Shown piece by piece: positions 26,028-34,050 of a DNA stretch of 64,000 nt. Origin of the DNA: Aquilonibacter sp963703325 (GTDB lineage: Bacteria > Vulcanimicrobiota > Vulcanimicrobiia > Vulcanimicrobiales > Vulcanimicrobiaceae); the NCBI GenBank assembly GCA_963703325.1, contig OY969805.1, forward strand, positions 2,232,001 to 2,296,000, in the 5' to 3' direction. The first letter of the stretch is position 1. The number at the start of each line of letters is the position of its first letter. The position numbers and the translations under genes are program-made. Under the pieces are notes generated by a model. The model was not told where the DNA came from, did no database searches, and was given only the letters and a program-made list of their open reading frames with translations.

Positions 26028-28031
26028 TTAGCGAGATGCGAGCGCGAACGAGTCGAGGGCGACTTGCGCGACGCGTTCCGGAGTGAAGCCCAGGCTCTTG
26101 GCGATCGCCGCCATCGGTGCCGATTCGCCGAAGCGATCGATCCCATACGTAACGCCGCGGTCGCCGACCCACTGCGCCCATCCGAACGTCGAGCCGGCCT
26201 CGATTGACATGCGCGCGGTGACGTTGGGCGGCAAGATTTCGTCGCGGTAGGACTGCGGTTGCAGTTCGAAGAGCTCCCAACACGGCATCGAGACGACGCG
26301 CGTATGCACGCCACGCGCTTCGAGAAGTTTCTTTGCGTCAACGGCGAGCGAAACCTCAGAGCCGGTCGCGATAAGTATGAGATCCGGCGTGCCGGAGCTA
26401 TCGGAAAGGATGTAGGCCCCGCGTCCGACGTGCGCGTCGCGATCGCCGAGGAACGGCAGCTTCTGCCGCGTGAGCACCAAGACCCACGGAGTGCCGCTCG
26501 TCGGATCGATAGCGAGTTTCCACGCCTCCACCGTTTCGAGGGAATCAGCCGGGCGCACGACGCGAAGGTTCGGCGTTGCGCGCAGCATCGCCAGTTGTTC
26601 GATCGGCTGGTGTGTCGGGCCATCTTCGCCGAGGAAGACCGAGTCGTGCGTGAAGACGTAGATCGCATGAATCTTGGTCAATGCCGCCAGGCGCAGCGAC
26701 GGTTTCAAATAGTCGACGAAGTTGAAGAAGGTGGCGCAAAACGGCATCAGGCCGCCGTGCAGCGCGATGCCGTTGGTCGCGGCCGCCATGCCATGCTCGC
26801 GCACGCCGTAGTGAATGTTGCGGCCGGCGTAATTGTTCGGCTGGAAATCACCGCACTCTTTAAGGTAGGTCTTGGTCGAGGGATCCAGGTCGGCGGAGCC
26901 GCCGACGAGTTCGGGCAGATCGTTCGCGATCGCGTTCATGACCGTACCACCGGCATCGCGCGTCGCGATCGAACCGTTCTCGGCGTTGAAAACCGGCCAC
27001 GGCAGGGTGGCCGGAAGTTTGCCGGCGAGCACGCGATCGAGCTGTGCCCCCAGCGCCGGATTGGCGGATTTCCAGGCGTCGTAGCGCTTCTGCCAATCCG
27101 CTTCCAGCGCTGCTCCCTTCGCACCGCATTCGCGGAAAAACTTCAGCGACTCTTCGGGCACGTAGAAGTCCGGTTCGAGCGGCCAGCCCAATTCTTGTTT
27201 CGTCTTCTTGACGTTATCGGGGCCAAGCGGTTCGCCGTGGGCTTTGAACGTGTCTTGCAGCGGTGATCCGAAGCCGATGTGGGTCCGCACCGCGATCAAC
27301 GATGGACGATCGGTGACACCCTTCGCCACCCCGATCGCTTGATCGATTGTTGCCACGTCGTTGGAATGACCGACGTCAACGCGTTGTGTGTGCCAGCCGC
27401 TCGCATCGAAGCGCGCACACACGTCATCGGTGTAGGTGACGTCGGTCGGTCCGGCGAGCGACACGCGGTTGTCATCGTAGAGGACGATCAGCCTACCGAG
27501 CTGCAAGTGACCGGCGAGCGAGATTGCTTCTTGACTCACGCCTTCCATCAAGTCGCCGTCGCCGACGATGACGTAGGTGAAATGATCGACGATCTTCGCG
27601 CTTGGGGTATTGTAGACGGCGCCGAGATGCGCTTCAGCGATCGCGAAGCCCACCGAATTGCCAAGGCCCTGGCCCAACGGTCCGGTGGTGGCCTCGACAC
27701 CCGGCGTATGGTTGGCCTCCGGGTGGCCGGGCGTCTTGCTGCCGAGTTGACGGAAGGCTTTGAGATCGTCGAGCGAGAGATCGTAGCCGGTCAGGTAGAG
27801 CAGGGCGTAGAGCAGCATTGAGCCGTGTCCGGCCGAGAGGATGAACCGGTCGCGATCGAACCAGTGTGGATCCTTCGGATTGAATTTCAGGTGCCGGGTC
27901 CAGAGCGTGTATGCCATAGCCGCGGCCCCCAGCGGCATCCCGGGATGGCCGGAATTGGCCTTCTGGACGGCGTCGACTGCCAGAAACCGAATGGTATTGA
28001 TACGTTGCTCGTCGGCGGGTGCGTTCGGCAC
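26028..28031 (-). CDS. tkt: Transketolase
   Basis: Thiamine-diphosphate enzyme that moves two-carbon units between sugar phosphates. 667 residues, normal length. The start is GTG (MPNAPADEQ) with AAGGAG 6 nt upstream. Key features are NSGHPGMPLGAA, GHGSMLLYALLYL, the ThDP-binding GDGDLMEG..N-like region (VGDGDLMEGVSQEA), the pyrimidine-domain MAAATNGIALHGG and HDSVFLGEDGPTHQP with the catalytic His. It is the first gene of the pentose-phosphate operon; the tal-pgi gene follows after 28 nt. Confidence 0.97.
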   Translation of the reverse strand: MPNAPADEQRINTIRFLAVDAVQKANSGHPGMPLGAAAMAYTLWTRHLKFNPKDPHWFDRDRFILSAGHGSMLLYALLYLTGYDLSLDDLKAFRQLGSKTPGHPEANHTPGVEATTGPLGQGLGNSVGFAIAEAHLGAVYNTPSAKIVDHFTYVIVGDGDLMEGVSQEAISLAGHLQLGRLIVLYDDNRVSLAGPTDVTYTDDVCARFDASGWHTQRVDVGHSNDVATIDQAIGVAKGVTDRPSLIAVRTHIGFGSPLQDTFKAHGEPLGPDNVKKTKQELGWPLEPDFYVPEESLKFFRECGAKGAALEADWQKRYDAWKSANPALGAQLDRVLAGKLPATLPWPVFNAENGSIATRDAGGTVMNAIANDLPELVGGSADLDPSTKTYLKECGDFQPNNYAGRNIHYGVREHGMAAATNGIALHGGLMPFCATFFNFVDYLKPSLRLAALTKIHAIYVFTHDSVFLGEDGPTHQPIEQLAMLRATPNLRVVRPADSLETVEAWKLAIDPTSGTPWVLVLTRQKLPFLGDRDAHVGRGAYILSDSSGTPDLILIATGSEVSLAVDAKKLLEARGVHTRVVSMPCWELFELQPQSYRDEILPPNVTARMSIEAGSTFGWAQWVGDRGVTYGIDRFGESAPMAAIAKSLGFTPERVAQVALDSFALASR

Positions 28032-28064
28032 GACTTGCTCCTTCTGGTTCGCTAGCGAAGAGGC

Positions 28065-28087
28065 GGGAGCGAGTAATTCGCGCTCCC
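28065..28087. other. Short hairpin in the tkt upstream region
   Basis: GGGAGCG (28065-28071) and CGCTCCC (28081-28087) pair around 9 nt in the 179-nt gap between divergent tkt and the small secreted gene. It would lie in the tkt leader if transcription starts further upstream (on the minus strand). I see no convincing promoter in this gap. Confidence 0.3.
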
Positions 28088-28210
28088 GTATCCATATCTT
28101 ACCCGCGAATCGTGAATTGGCGCTTGGGTCGCCTGGCCCATGGATCGTTAACGCCGGATCATCCCTGAAGGAACCGCAAACCGCACAATGCAGGCACGCA
28201 GCGAGTTGCC

Positions 28211-28657
28211 ATGCTCTTTTACCTAGCTACTATACTCATGTCATTTGCGTCGGTGATCGCGCAGGCCGCGAGCCCGGCACCCGCCGTCACGCTCAATGCG
28301 AAGACGGTGATCCCCGTCCACCTCGTCTCAATGCTCAGTTCACACGATGCAACCACCGGACAGAAATTTTCATTCGTCGTTGCAAAAGACGTCGTTGAAA
28401 ACGGCGTCGTCGTCGTTCCCGCTTGTACGATCGGAAGCGGCACCGTCACGCTGGCCGGTAAGCACGGCATCAACGGCCATGAAAGCGATCTCCATCTGCG
28501 GTTCGATACGATCACGACGCCTGACGGAACGCAGATTGCCCTCGATCCGACCGAACAAGACTTCGAAGGTCAGAATCGCAAGGCGCTGGCGTTCTTTGCC
28601 ACGCGTTACATCGTCGGCAACGACGTCGAGGTTAAACCAACGTGGATCTCACGGTGA
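28211..28657 (+). CDS. Small secreted protein of unknown function (possible frame break near the 3' end)
   Basis: 148 residues as read. A signal peptide (MLFYLATILMSFASVIAQAAS) is followed by a beta-rich domain: TVIPVHLVSMLSSHDATTGQ, FSFVVAKDVVENGVVVVP and a Gly-rich GSGTVTLAGKHG. This pattern (HLVS..S..A..G..F.F.V..D) recurs in small exported proteins of unknown function. The frame stops at TGA after KPTWISR, but adding one base near 28637-28639 would continue NVDLTVKVVPDTSVHPGG and a Pro/Ser/Thr tail to a TAA at 28753-28755, which reads like the true C-terminus. That extension would overlap the convergent dehydrogenase gene by 20 nt. Confidence 0.65.
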   Translation: MLFYLATILMSFASVIAQAASPAPAVTLNAKTVIPVHLVSMLSSHDATTGQKFSFVVAKDVVENGVVVVPACTIGSGTVTLAGKHGINGHESDLHLRFDTITTPDGTQIALDPTEQDFEGQNRKALAFFATRYIVGNDVEVKPTWISR

Positions 28658-28735
28658 AGGTTGTCCCGGACACCAGCGTGCACCCGGGCGGCTTACCGGT
28701 CTGCCCGACGCCGAGCGTAACGCCGACCCCGGCGC

Positions 28736-29771
28736 CTAGTTCGACGGACAGATAACCGCGCGACCCTCGATTGCGCCTTCGTGGAGCGCCTGGTAGGCCT
28801 CTGCGACGCGCTCGAGCGGATAGCGGGTAACATGCGCGGCGATGCCGCCGCGCGCGGCGAGCGCAATCAACTCGCGCATCTCGCCCATGCCGCCGAAGTA
28901 GGGCGTGAAGACGCGCGCACCTACGGCGATCCGCCCTTGTCCGTCAGCTCATCGTGCCGCCGCCGAGCCCGACGATCGTGAAATCGCCGCCGGGACGAAC
29001 CAGCTTGCGGCCGAGGTCGATCGTCGACTGCACGCCGACGAAGTCTAACACGACGTCGGCTTGCTCGCCGTGGAGCAGTTCGATCGTTTCCTTCAGCGCA
29101 TTTTCACCGGCGCGCACGGTTGCGTCGGCACCGAGTTCCTTTGCGAGCGCGAGTTTATCTTCGGCGACGTCGATCGCGATCACGCGTACCGCGGATGTCG
29201 AACGGAGAATCTGCAGTGCGAGGTGGCCGAGTCCGCCGATCCCCATGACGACGACCGTTGCGTCGGGCGTCAACAGTGCGCGCGAGCGATTGATCGCATG
29301 GTACGGCGTCATGCCCGCGTCGGTGAGCGGCGCCGCTTCAACCGGGTCCAGATCGCCGAGCGGAATGAGGTAGCGTTCCGCCGGCACGAGCATGTATTCC
29401 GCCATGCCGCCGTCGGCGCCGAGGCCCAAGGCGTTCACCGGACGCATGCGCATGCAGTAACTCTCGAAGCCGGCGAGACACGTGCGGCACTTTCCGCAAC
29501 CGAGCGCGCAATATACCGCGACCTTGTCGCCGGGTTGCACGCGTTGCACGCCGGCGCCCACGGCTTCGACCCACCCGGTGCTCTCGTGCCCCAGCGTGTA
29601 CGGCGGCTTGAAGAAGCAGTTACCCGCGGCGGTCGCTGCGATCACGTGCAGATCGGAGTGGCACGCGCCGGAGCCGGCAACCTTGATCAGCACCTGGCCT
29701 TCGCGCGGTTCGGGGACCGGCGCGTCGTCGACCATACGCGGTCCGTCTTCAAAGAGTCGGTAAGCGAGCAT
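28736..29771 (-). CDS. Zinc-dependent alcohol dehydrogenase, split by one extra base
   Basis: Medium-chain dehydrogenase of about 344 residues. The start gives MLAYRLFEDGPRMVDDAP. The catalytic-zinc Cys is in SGACHSDLHV, the GHE signature in TLGHESTGWVEAVG, and structural-zinc cysteines in ALGCGKCRTCLAGFESYC. The Rossmann motif is VVVMGIGGLGHLALQ. The frame meets TGA after VGLGGGTMS; the next frame continues GQGRIAVGARVFTPYFGGMGE and ends EGRAVICPSN, the family's C-terminus. Removing one base at about 28945-28951 joins them. It is probably an alcohol or aldehyde reductase; its substrate is unknown. It is divergent from dapD with a 36-nt gap. Confidence 0.85.
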
Positions 29772-29807
29772 GAAAGCTGCTTCGCCGGGGCGTAACATTC
29801 GCCCGGC

Positions 29808-30629
29808 ATGAAAACCGACAAACTGCGAATGCAGGTTGAAGCGCTCGTCGCGGGTGACGGCGACATACGCGGCCGTGCCGGCCGCGCGATCGACGACGTC
29901 ATCGCGGCGCTGGATCGCGGACGCTTGCGCGTTGCCGAACCGAGCGGCGACGACTGGGTCGTGCACGCGTGGATCAAGCAGGCAATCCTGCTGTACTTTG
30001 CGCGACGCAAGGTCGCGTCGATCGGCGACGCGCGCGGCCTCGAATTTTTCGACAAGTTGCCGGTCAAACGAAACTACAAGGCGCTCGGCGTGCGCTGCGT
30101 CCCGCCCGGTGTTGCGCGGTATGGTAGCTTCCTCGGGCGCGGTGCGATCTTGATGCCCGGCTTCGTCAATATCGGCGCCTACGTCGACGAAGGCACGATG
30201 GTCGATACGTGGGCCACGGTCGGATCGTGCGCGCAGATCGGAAAAGGCGTGCATCTCTCGGGCGGCGTCGGGATCGGCGGCGTGCTCGAGCCGCCGCAGG
30301 CCGCCCCGGTCATCATCGAAGACGGCGCCTTCGTTGGTTCGCGCTGCATCGTGGTCGAGGGCGTGCGCGTCGACCGTGAAGCGGTGCTCGGCGCCGGCGT
30401 CGTGCTCACCGCGAGCACGCCGATCGTCGACGTGCGTAGTGCGGCCGCAACAACGACGAAGGGACGCATTCCAGCCCGCGCAATCGCGATTCCGGGGACG
30501 ATTCCCAAACGATTCCCGGCCGGCGAATACGGCGTGCCGTGCGTGCTGATCATCGGAACGCGAAGCGAAGCGACCGATCGGAAGACTTCGCTTAACGCCG
30601 CGCTCCGCGATTTCGAGGTCGCGGTGTGA
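29808..30629 (+). CDS. dapD: 2,3,4,5-tetrahydropyridine-2,6-dicarboxylate N-succinyltransferase
   Basis: Succinylase branch of lysine/meso-diaminopimelate synthesis: transfers succinyl from CoA to tetrahydrodipicolinate. 273 residues, as in E. coli DapD. The N-terminal helical domain (VHAWIKQAILLYF) precedes a left-handed beta-helix of hexapeptide repeats from about residue 100 (GSFLGRGAILMPGFVNIGAYVDEG) to 240. Conserved GTMVDTWATVGSCAQIGK is intact. The stop overlaps the aminotransferase start by GTGA, consistent with a two-gene DAP unit. Confidence 0.95.
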   Translation: MKTDKLRMQVEALVAGDGDIRGRAGRAIDDVIAALDRGRLRVAEPSGDDWVVHAWIKQAILLYFARRKVASIGDARGLEFFDKLPVKRNYKALGVRCVPPGVARYGSFLGRGAILMPGFVNIGAYVDEGTMVDTWATVGSCAQIGKGVHLSGGVGIGGVLEPPQAAPVIIEDGAFVGSRCIVVEGVRVDREAVLGAGVVLTASTPIVDVRSAAATTTKGRIPARAIAIPGTIPKRFPAGEYGVPCVLIIGTRSEATDRKTSLNAALRDFEVAV

Positions 30630-31756
30630 ATCCACGCGTTCTCGAGATCGAGACGTCGCTCATCCGTAAGGTCGCCGCGAAGCGCCGCGACGGCACGATC
30701 GATCTCGGCCTGGGCGAGCCGTCGCTGCGGCCCAATCCCGAGCATTTTGCGTACGCGATGCGCTACATCGAGGAGCATGGCATTCGCTATACCGCCAATG
30801 CGGGCGACGCGACATTGCGCGAAGCGATCGCGCGCCACTACGACTACCCGGGCAGGCACGACGCAACCAACGTGTGCGTGACGACCGGCTCGCAAGAAGC
30901 GATGTACGTGACGATCAAGACGTTGCTCGATCCGGCGACCGATGAATTGTTGATCGTCGAGCCGACGTTTCCATCGTACGGCAAGATGGCGCGCCTCGAA
31001 GGCATCGCGGCGCGCGGCGTGACGATGAGCGAAGCCGACGATTTCGCGATCGATGCCGAGCGCGTCCTCGCCGGTATCGGTGAGCGCACGCGCGCGATCG
31101 TGATTTGTTCGCCCAATAACCCGACCGGCCGCGTGCTGCACGGCGCAGAGGCGGAGAAACTGGTAAGCGCGCTCGAGTCGCGCGCGGGCGAGCCGGTTTG
31201 GCTGATCCATGACGAGATCTACCGCGAGCAGACGTTCGTTGAAGACGAGGCGTTTCTCGCCGAACGCTATCCGTATACCATCGTCACGAACTCGGTGAGC
31301 AAGAGCAACGCGCTGACCGGGCTGCGGCTAGGATGGATTATCGGGCCGGAAGGCTTCGTCGATAATGCGATCAAGACGCACGCCTGGTTGACCTCGTGCA
31401 CCGATACCTTCGCGCAGCAGGTTGCGCTGCACATCTTCGGCCAGCTGGGCGGCATCAACGAGCACGTATCGTGGTATCGCGCGCAGTGGGCGGGTGTCGT
31501 CGAGGCGCTCGAGGCGAGCCGAATGCGTTTCATTCGGCCCGAAGGCAGCTTCTACGCATGCGCGCGTCTTCCCCAAGGTGTGAAGTCCTACGATGCCGCG
31601 ATACAGTTGATTGAGGAACGTAACGTGCTCGCCATTCCTGGGGTCGCGTTCGGCGATGCGTTCGAAGGCTGGTTGCGCCTAAGCTGGGTTGCCCCGCTTG
31701 ATCAAGTGCGTGAAGGCATCAAGCGCATTGCGGCCTACGTCAAGGAGTACGTATAA
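30626..31756 (+). CDS. Pyridoxal-phosphate aminotransferase class I/II (probable succinyl-DAP aminotransferase)
   Basis: 376-residue fold-type I aminotransferase. SPNNPTGRVL, the Asp in WLIHDEIYRE and the Schiff-base lysine in TNSVSKSNALTGLRLGW are in place, and the C-terminal substrate Arg is in WLRLSW. Co-translation with dapD (4-nt overlap) points to the next step, N-succinyl-L,L-diaminopimelate formation (DapC role); sequence alone would allow other amino-donor substrates. Confidence 0.85.
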   Translation: MNPRVLEIETSLIRKVAAKRRDGTIDLGLGEPSLRPNPEHFAYAMRYIEEHGIRYTANAGDATLREAIARHYDYPGRHDATNVCVTTGSQEAMYVTIKTLLDPATDELLIVEPTFPSYGKMARLEGIAARGVTMSEADDFAIDAERVLAGIGERTRAIVICSPNNPTGRVLHGAEAEKLVSALESRAGEPVWLIHDEIYREQTFVEDEAFLAERYPYTIVTNSVSKSNALTGLRLGWIIGPEGFVDNAIKTHAWLTSCTDTFAQQVALHIFGQLGGINEHVSWYRAQWAGVVEALEASRMRFIRPEGSFYACARLPQGVKSYDAAIQLIEERNVLAIPGVAFGDAFEGWLRLSWVAPLDQVREGIKRIAAYVKEYV

Positions 31757-31777
31757 TAGGTTCTGAGAGGAGGCGCG

Positions 31778-32549
31778 ATGCTGCCTCTGCTGCTAGGCGC
31801 GCTGGTCGCGCAGGTCACGCCGTTGCCCAGCGCAACCCCGCTCAAGACCGATCATCACCGTCAAATCGTCGCCGCTCTGCGACGCGCTAACGGGCACCGT
31901 GTTTTCGGTGATTTCGGGTTTGCAGAGCAATGACCGGATCATCGCAGCGACCAAGCCGGTACTGGTGGACTTCGGCAGGGCGTGGGTCAACAACAGCATC
32001 GCCGGCCATCATTTCGATCAGATGCAGATTCACCAGAACTTCGAACCGGCTGATATACATAACGACGACAACCCGGCGATGATCGTGCACAACCTGCAGC
32101 TGATCGACGGTCTGCTCGCCGATCCGCGGCTTACGCCGGAGTTAACGGCGCAACTACAAGCCGTCGCGGATCGGCAACGGCAAAATCTCAACGCCATCTA
32201 CGGACTCGCGCAGACATTTGCGTTGCAAGATCTCATCGCGCACGGTGATAACACGCAGGGCGTCCTCAATGAGAGCCACGGCAGCAGACCCATCATCCTG
32301 AGCCATAACGATCAGGACGTGAGCTTTCAAGATGTCCTCGCCGGCTCGGAACGCGCCGTTACCTTCGCCCCGAAGGATCCGACCGCCGATATCGATCCGG
32401 CGATTTCGCGGAAGGCGACCGGTGAACTCGCCAACGACCCAATTTTTCGCTTTTACGAGGGCGTCGAACAGAATCAACTAGCGACGGCGCAGGCCGAGAA
32501 CCAGCTCGACGCAACCATACTCGACGTCGTCGATCAGTGTAAGGTCTAA
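31778..32549 (+). CDS. Secreted protein of unknown function, split by one extra base
   Basis: About 256 residues when joined. The first frame starts at an ATG with GAGAGGAGG 5 nt upstream and gives a signal peptide, MLPLLLGALVAQVTPLPSAT. Around 31848-31850 removing one base moves to the next frame: LKT-IITVKSSPLCDALTGTVFSVISG, followed by VDFGRAWVNNSIAGHH, a long helical region rich in Asn/Gln (about residues 90-150) and a C-terminal helix. Two cysteines remain (PLCDAL and VVDQCKV). No known family is recognised. It follows the dapD pair by 21 nt. Confidence 0.68.
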
Positions 32550-32559
32550 ACGCGTCGCG

Positions 32560-34008
32560 CTACGTCGTCGTAACCGATTTGGTCACCAGATAGGAGTCGA
32601 GACCCTCGGTGCCGCCTTCGGATCCGTAACCAGATTCCTTCACGCCGCCAAACGGAATCTCGGCAAACGACACGCCGAAGTGATTGACGCCGATCATCCC
32701 GGCCTCGATGCCGTTGGTCAGCGTAATGTGTTCGGAGACGTCCTGCGTGAAGCAATAAGCGGCAAGTCCGTACGGTAAACGGTTTGCTTCGGCGATTGCG
32801 TCGCCGATCTCGCGAAAGGTGTTGATCGCGGCCACCGGTCCGAACGGTTCTTCGCTGAGGATACGCGCGCCGGCGGGAATCCCGGTGAGCACGGTCGGCG
32901 GGTAGAAGAAGCCGGGCGTATCGTAAGGCGTACCACCGGTCTGCAGTTTGGCGCCGCGTGTTACCGCATCTTCGACCATCCCGTGGATCGATTCGCGGCG
33001 CCGCTCGTTGGCAAGCGAACCCATCTGCGCGCCCTCTTCGAGTCCGTTTGCAACGCGCAGATTTGATGCCGCGCTGACAAAGCCCGAAACAAACGCGTCG
33101 TAGATGCTCTCTTGGACCAGAAAGCGCGACGGCGAAACGCAGACTTGTCCGGCATTGCGGTACTTGAACCCAGCCGACAGTTTTACGGCGCGGTTGAGAT
33201 CGGCTTTGGCGGTAATGATGACCGGCGCGTGTCCACCAAGCTCGAGCGTCGCGCGCTTGACGCCTCGCGCCGCGAGCACGGCCAACTGTTTGCCGACTGC
33301 CGTCGAGCCGGTGAACGAAATCTTGCGCACGATCGGCGAAGCGATGAGCGTCGACGAGATATGCGCGGGGTCGCCGAAGACCATTTGCGCGGCATCCTCG
33401 GGGAGTCCCGCATCGAGCAGCGCTTGCATGAGCGCCAGCGCGGTGCCCGGCGTTTCCTCCGCCGGTTTGATGATGATTGCGCATCCGGCGCCGAGCGCGC
33501 CGGCAAGTTTGCGCGCCGGTGTGAGCGCCGGGAAATTCCACGGCGTAAATGCCGCGACCACGCCGACCGGATCGCGCATCGTGATTTGCCGGACTGTCGC
33601 CGGTTGGCGCGACGGCACAACGCGGCCGTACGCGCGGCGCCCCTCTTCGGCAGCCCAATCGAAAATGTCGGCCGCAGCGCCGATCTCGGCCCGCGCTTCG
33701 ATCAAGACCTTGCCCTGTTCGAGCGTCATCGTGCGCGCAATCGCATCGGTGCGTTCGCGCAACAACGCCGCAGCGCGATGCAGGATCAGCGCGCGGTCGT
33801 AGGCGCTAACCGCGCGCCACTTCGCAAAGGCTTTCGCCGCTGCGTCGAGCGCATGGCGCAAATCTTCGTCGGTTGCGATCGGCAGGTCGGCCAGCGTCGC
33901 GCCGGTCGCCGGATTGATCACCGGACGCGTTTTGCGCGCATCGGAGCCGATGCGCTCGCCCGCGATCAGCAAATACAGGGCGTCGTACGTGGGCAGTGTC
34001 GCAGTCAT
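32560..34008 (-). CDS. NAD(P)-dependent aldehyde dehydrogenase (succinate-semialdehyde dehydrogenase-like)
   Basis: 482 residues from the ATG giving MTATLPTYDALYLLIAGE; a longer start at 34044 would reach MSDKPQ but lacks a better ribosome site. FTPWNFPALTPARKL and IIKPAEETPG form the cofactor pocket, LELGGHAP holds the general-base Glu and NAGQVCVSPSR the nucleophilic Cys. The C-terminal EIPFGGVKESGYGSEGG wording is typical of GabD/SSADH enzymes. Gene stands downstream of the M16 peptidase gene on the same strand with a 42-nt gap. Confidence 0.87.
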   Translation of the reverse strand: MTATLPTYDALYLLIAGERIGSDARKTRPVINPATGATLADLPIATDEDLRHALDAAAKAFAKWRAVSAYDRALILHRAAALLRERTDAIARTMTLEQGKVLIEARAEIGAAADIFDWAAEEGRRAYGRVVPSRQPATVRQITMRDPVGVVAAFTPWNFPALTPARKLAGALGAGCAIIIKPAEETPGTALALMQALLDAGLPEDAAQMVFGDPAHISSTLIASPIVRKISFTGSTAVGKQLAVLAARGVKRATLELGGHAPVIITAKADLNRAVKLSAGFKYRNAGQVCVSPSRFLVQESIYDAFVSGFVSAASNLRVANGLEEGAQMGSLANERRRESIHGMVEDAVTRGAKLQTGGTPYDTPGFFYPPTVLTGIPAGARILSEEPFGPVAAINTFREIGDAIAEANRLPYGLAAYCFTQDVSEHITLTNGIEAGMIGVNHFGVSFAEIPFGGVKESGYGSEGGTEGLDSYLVTKSVTTT

Positions 34009-34050
34009 GGACCTAAGTGTAACGTGCTGTGGTTTATCCGACAAGGCGCA

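Noticed and set aside
28944..30635. 563-residue minus-strand frame covering dapD and the dehydrogenase
   Set aside because: Only its last 280 residues are dehydrogenase; the rest is antisense to dapD and shows no protein-like pattern. The real start is at 29771.
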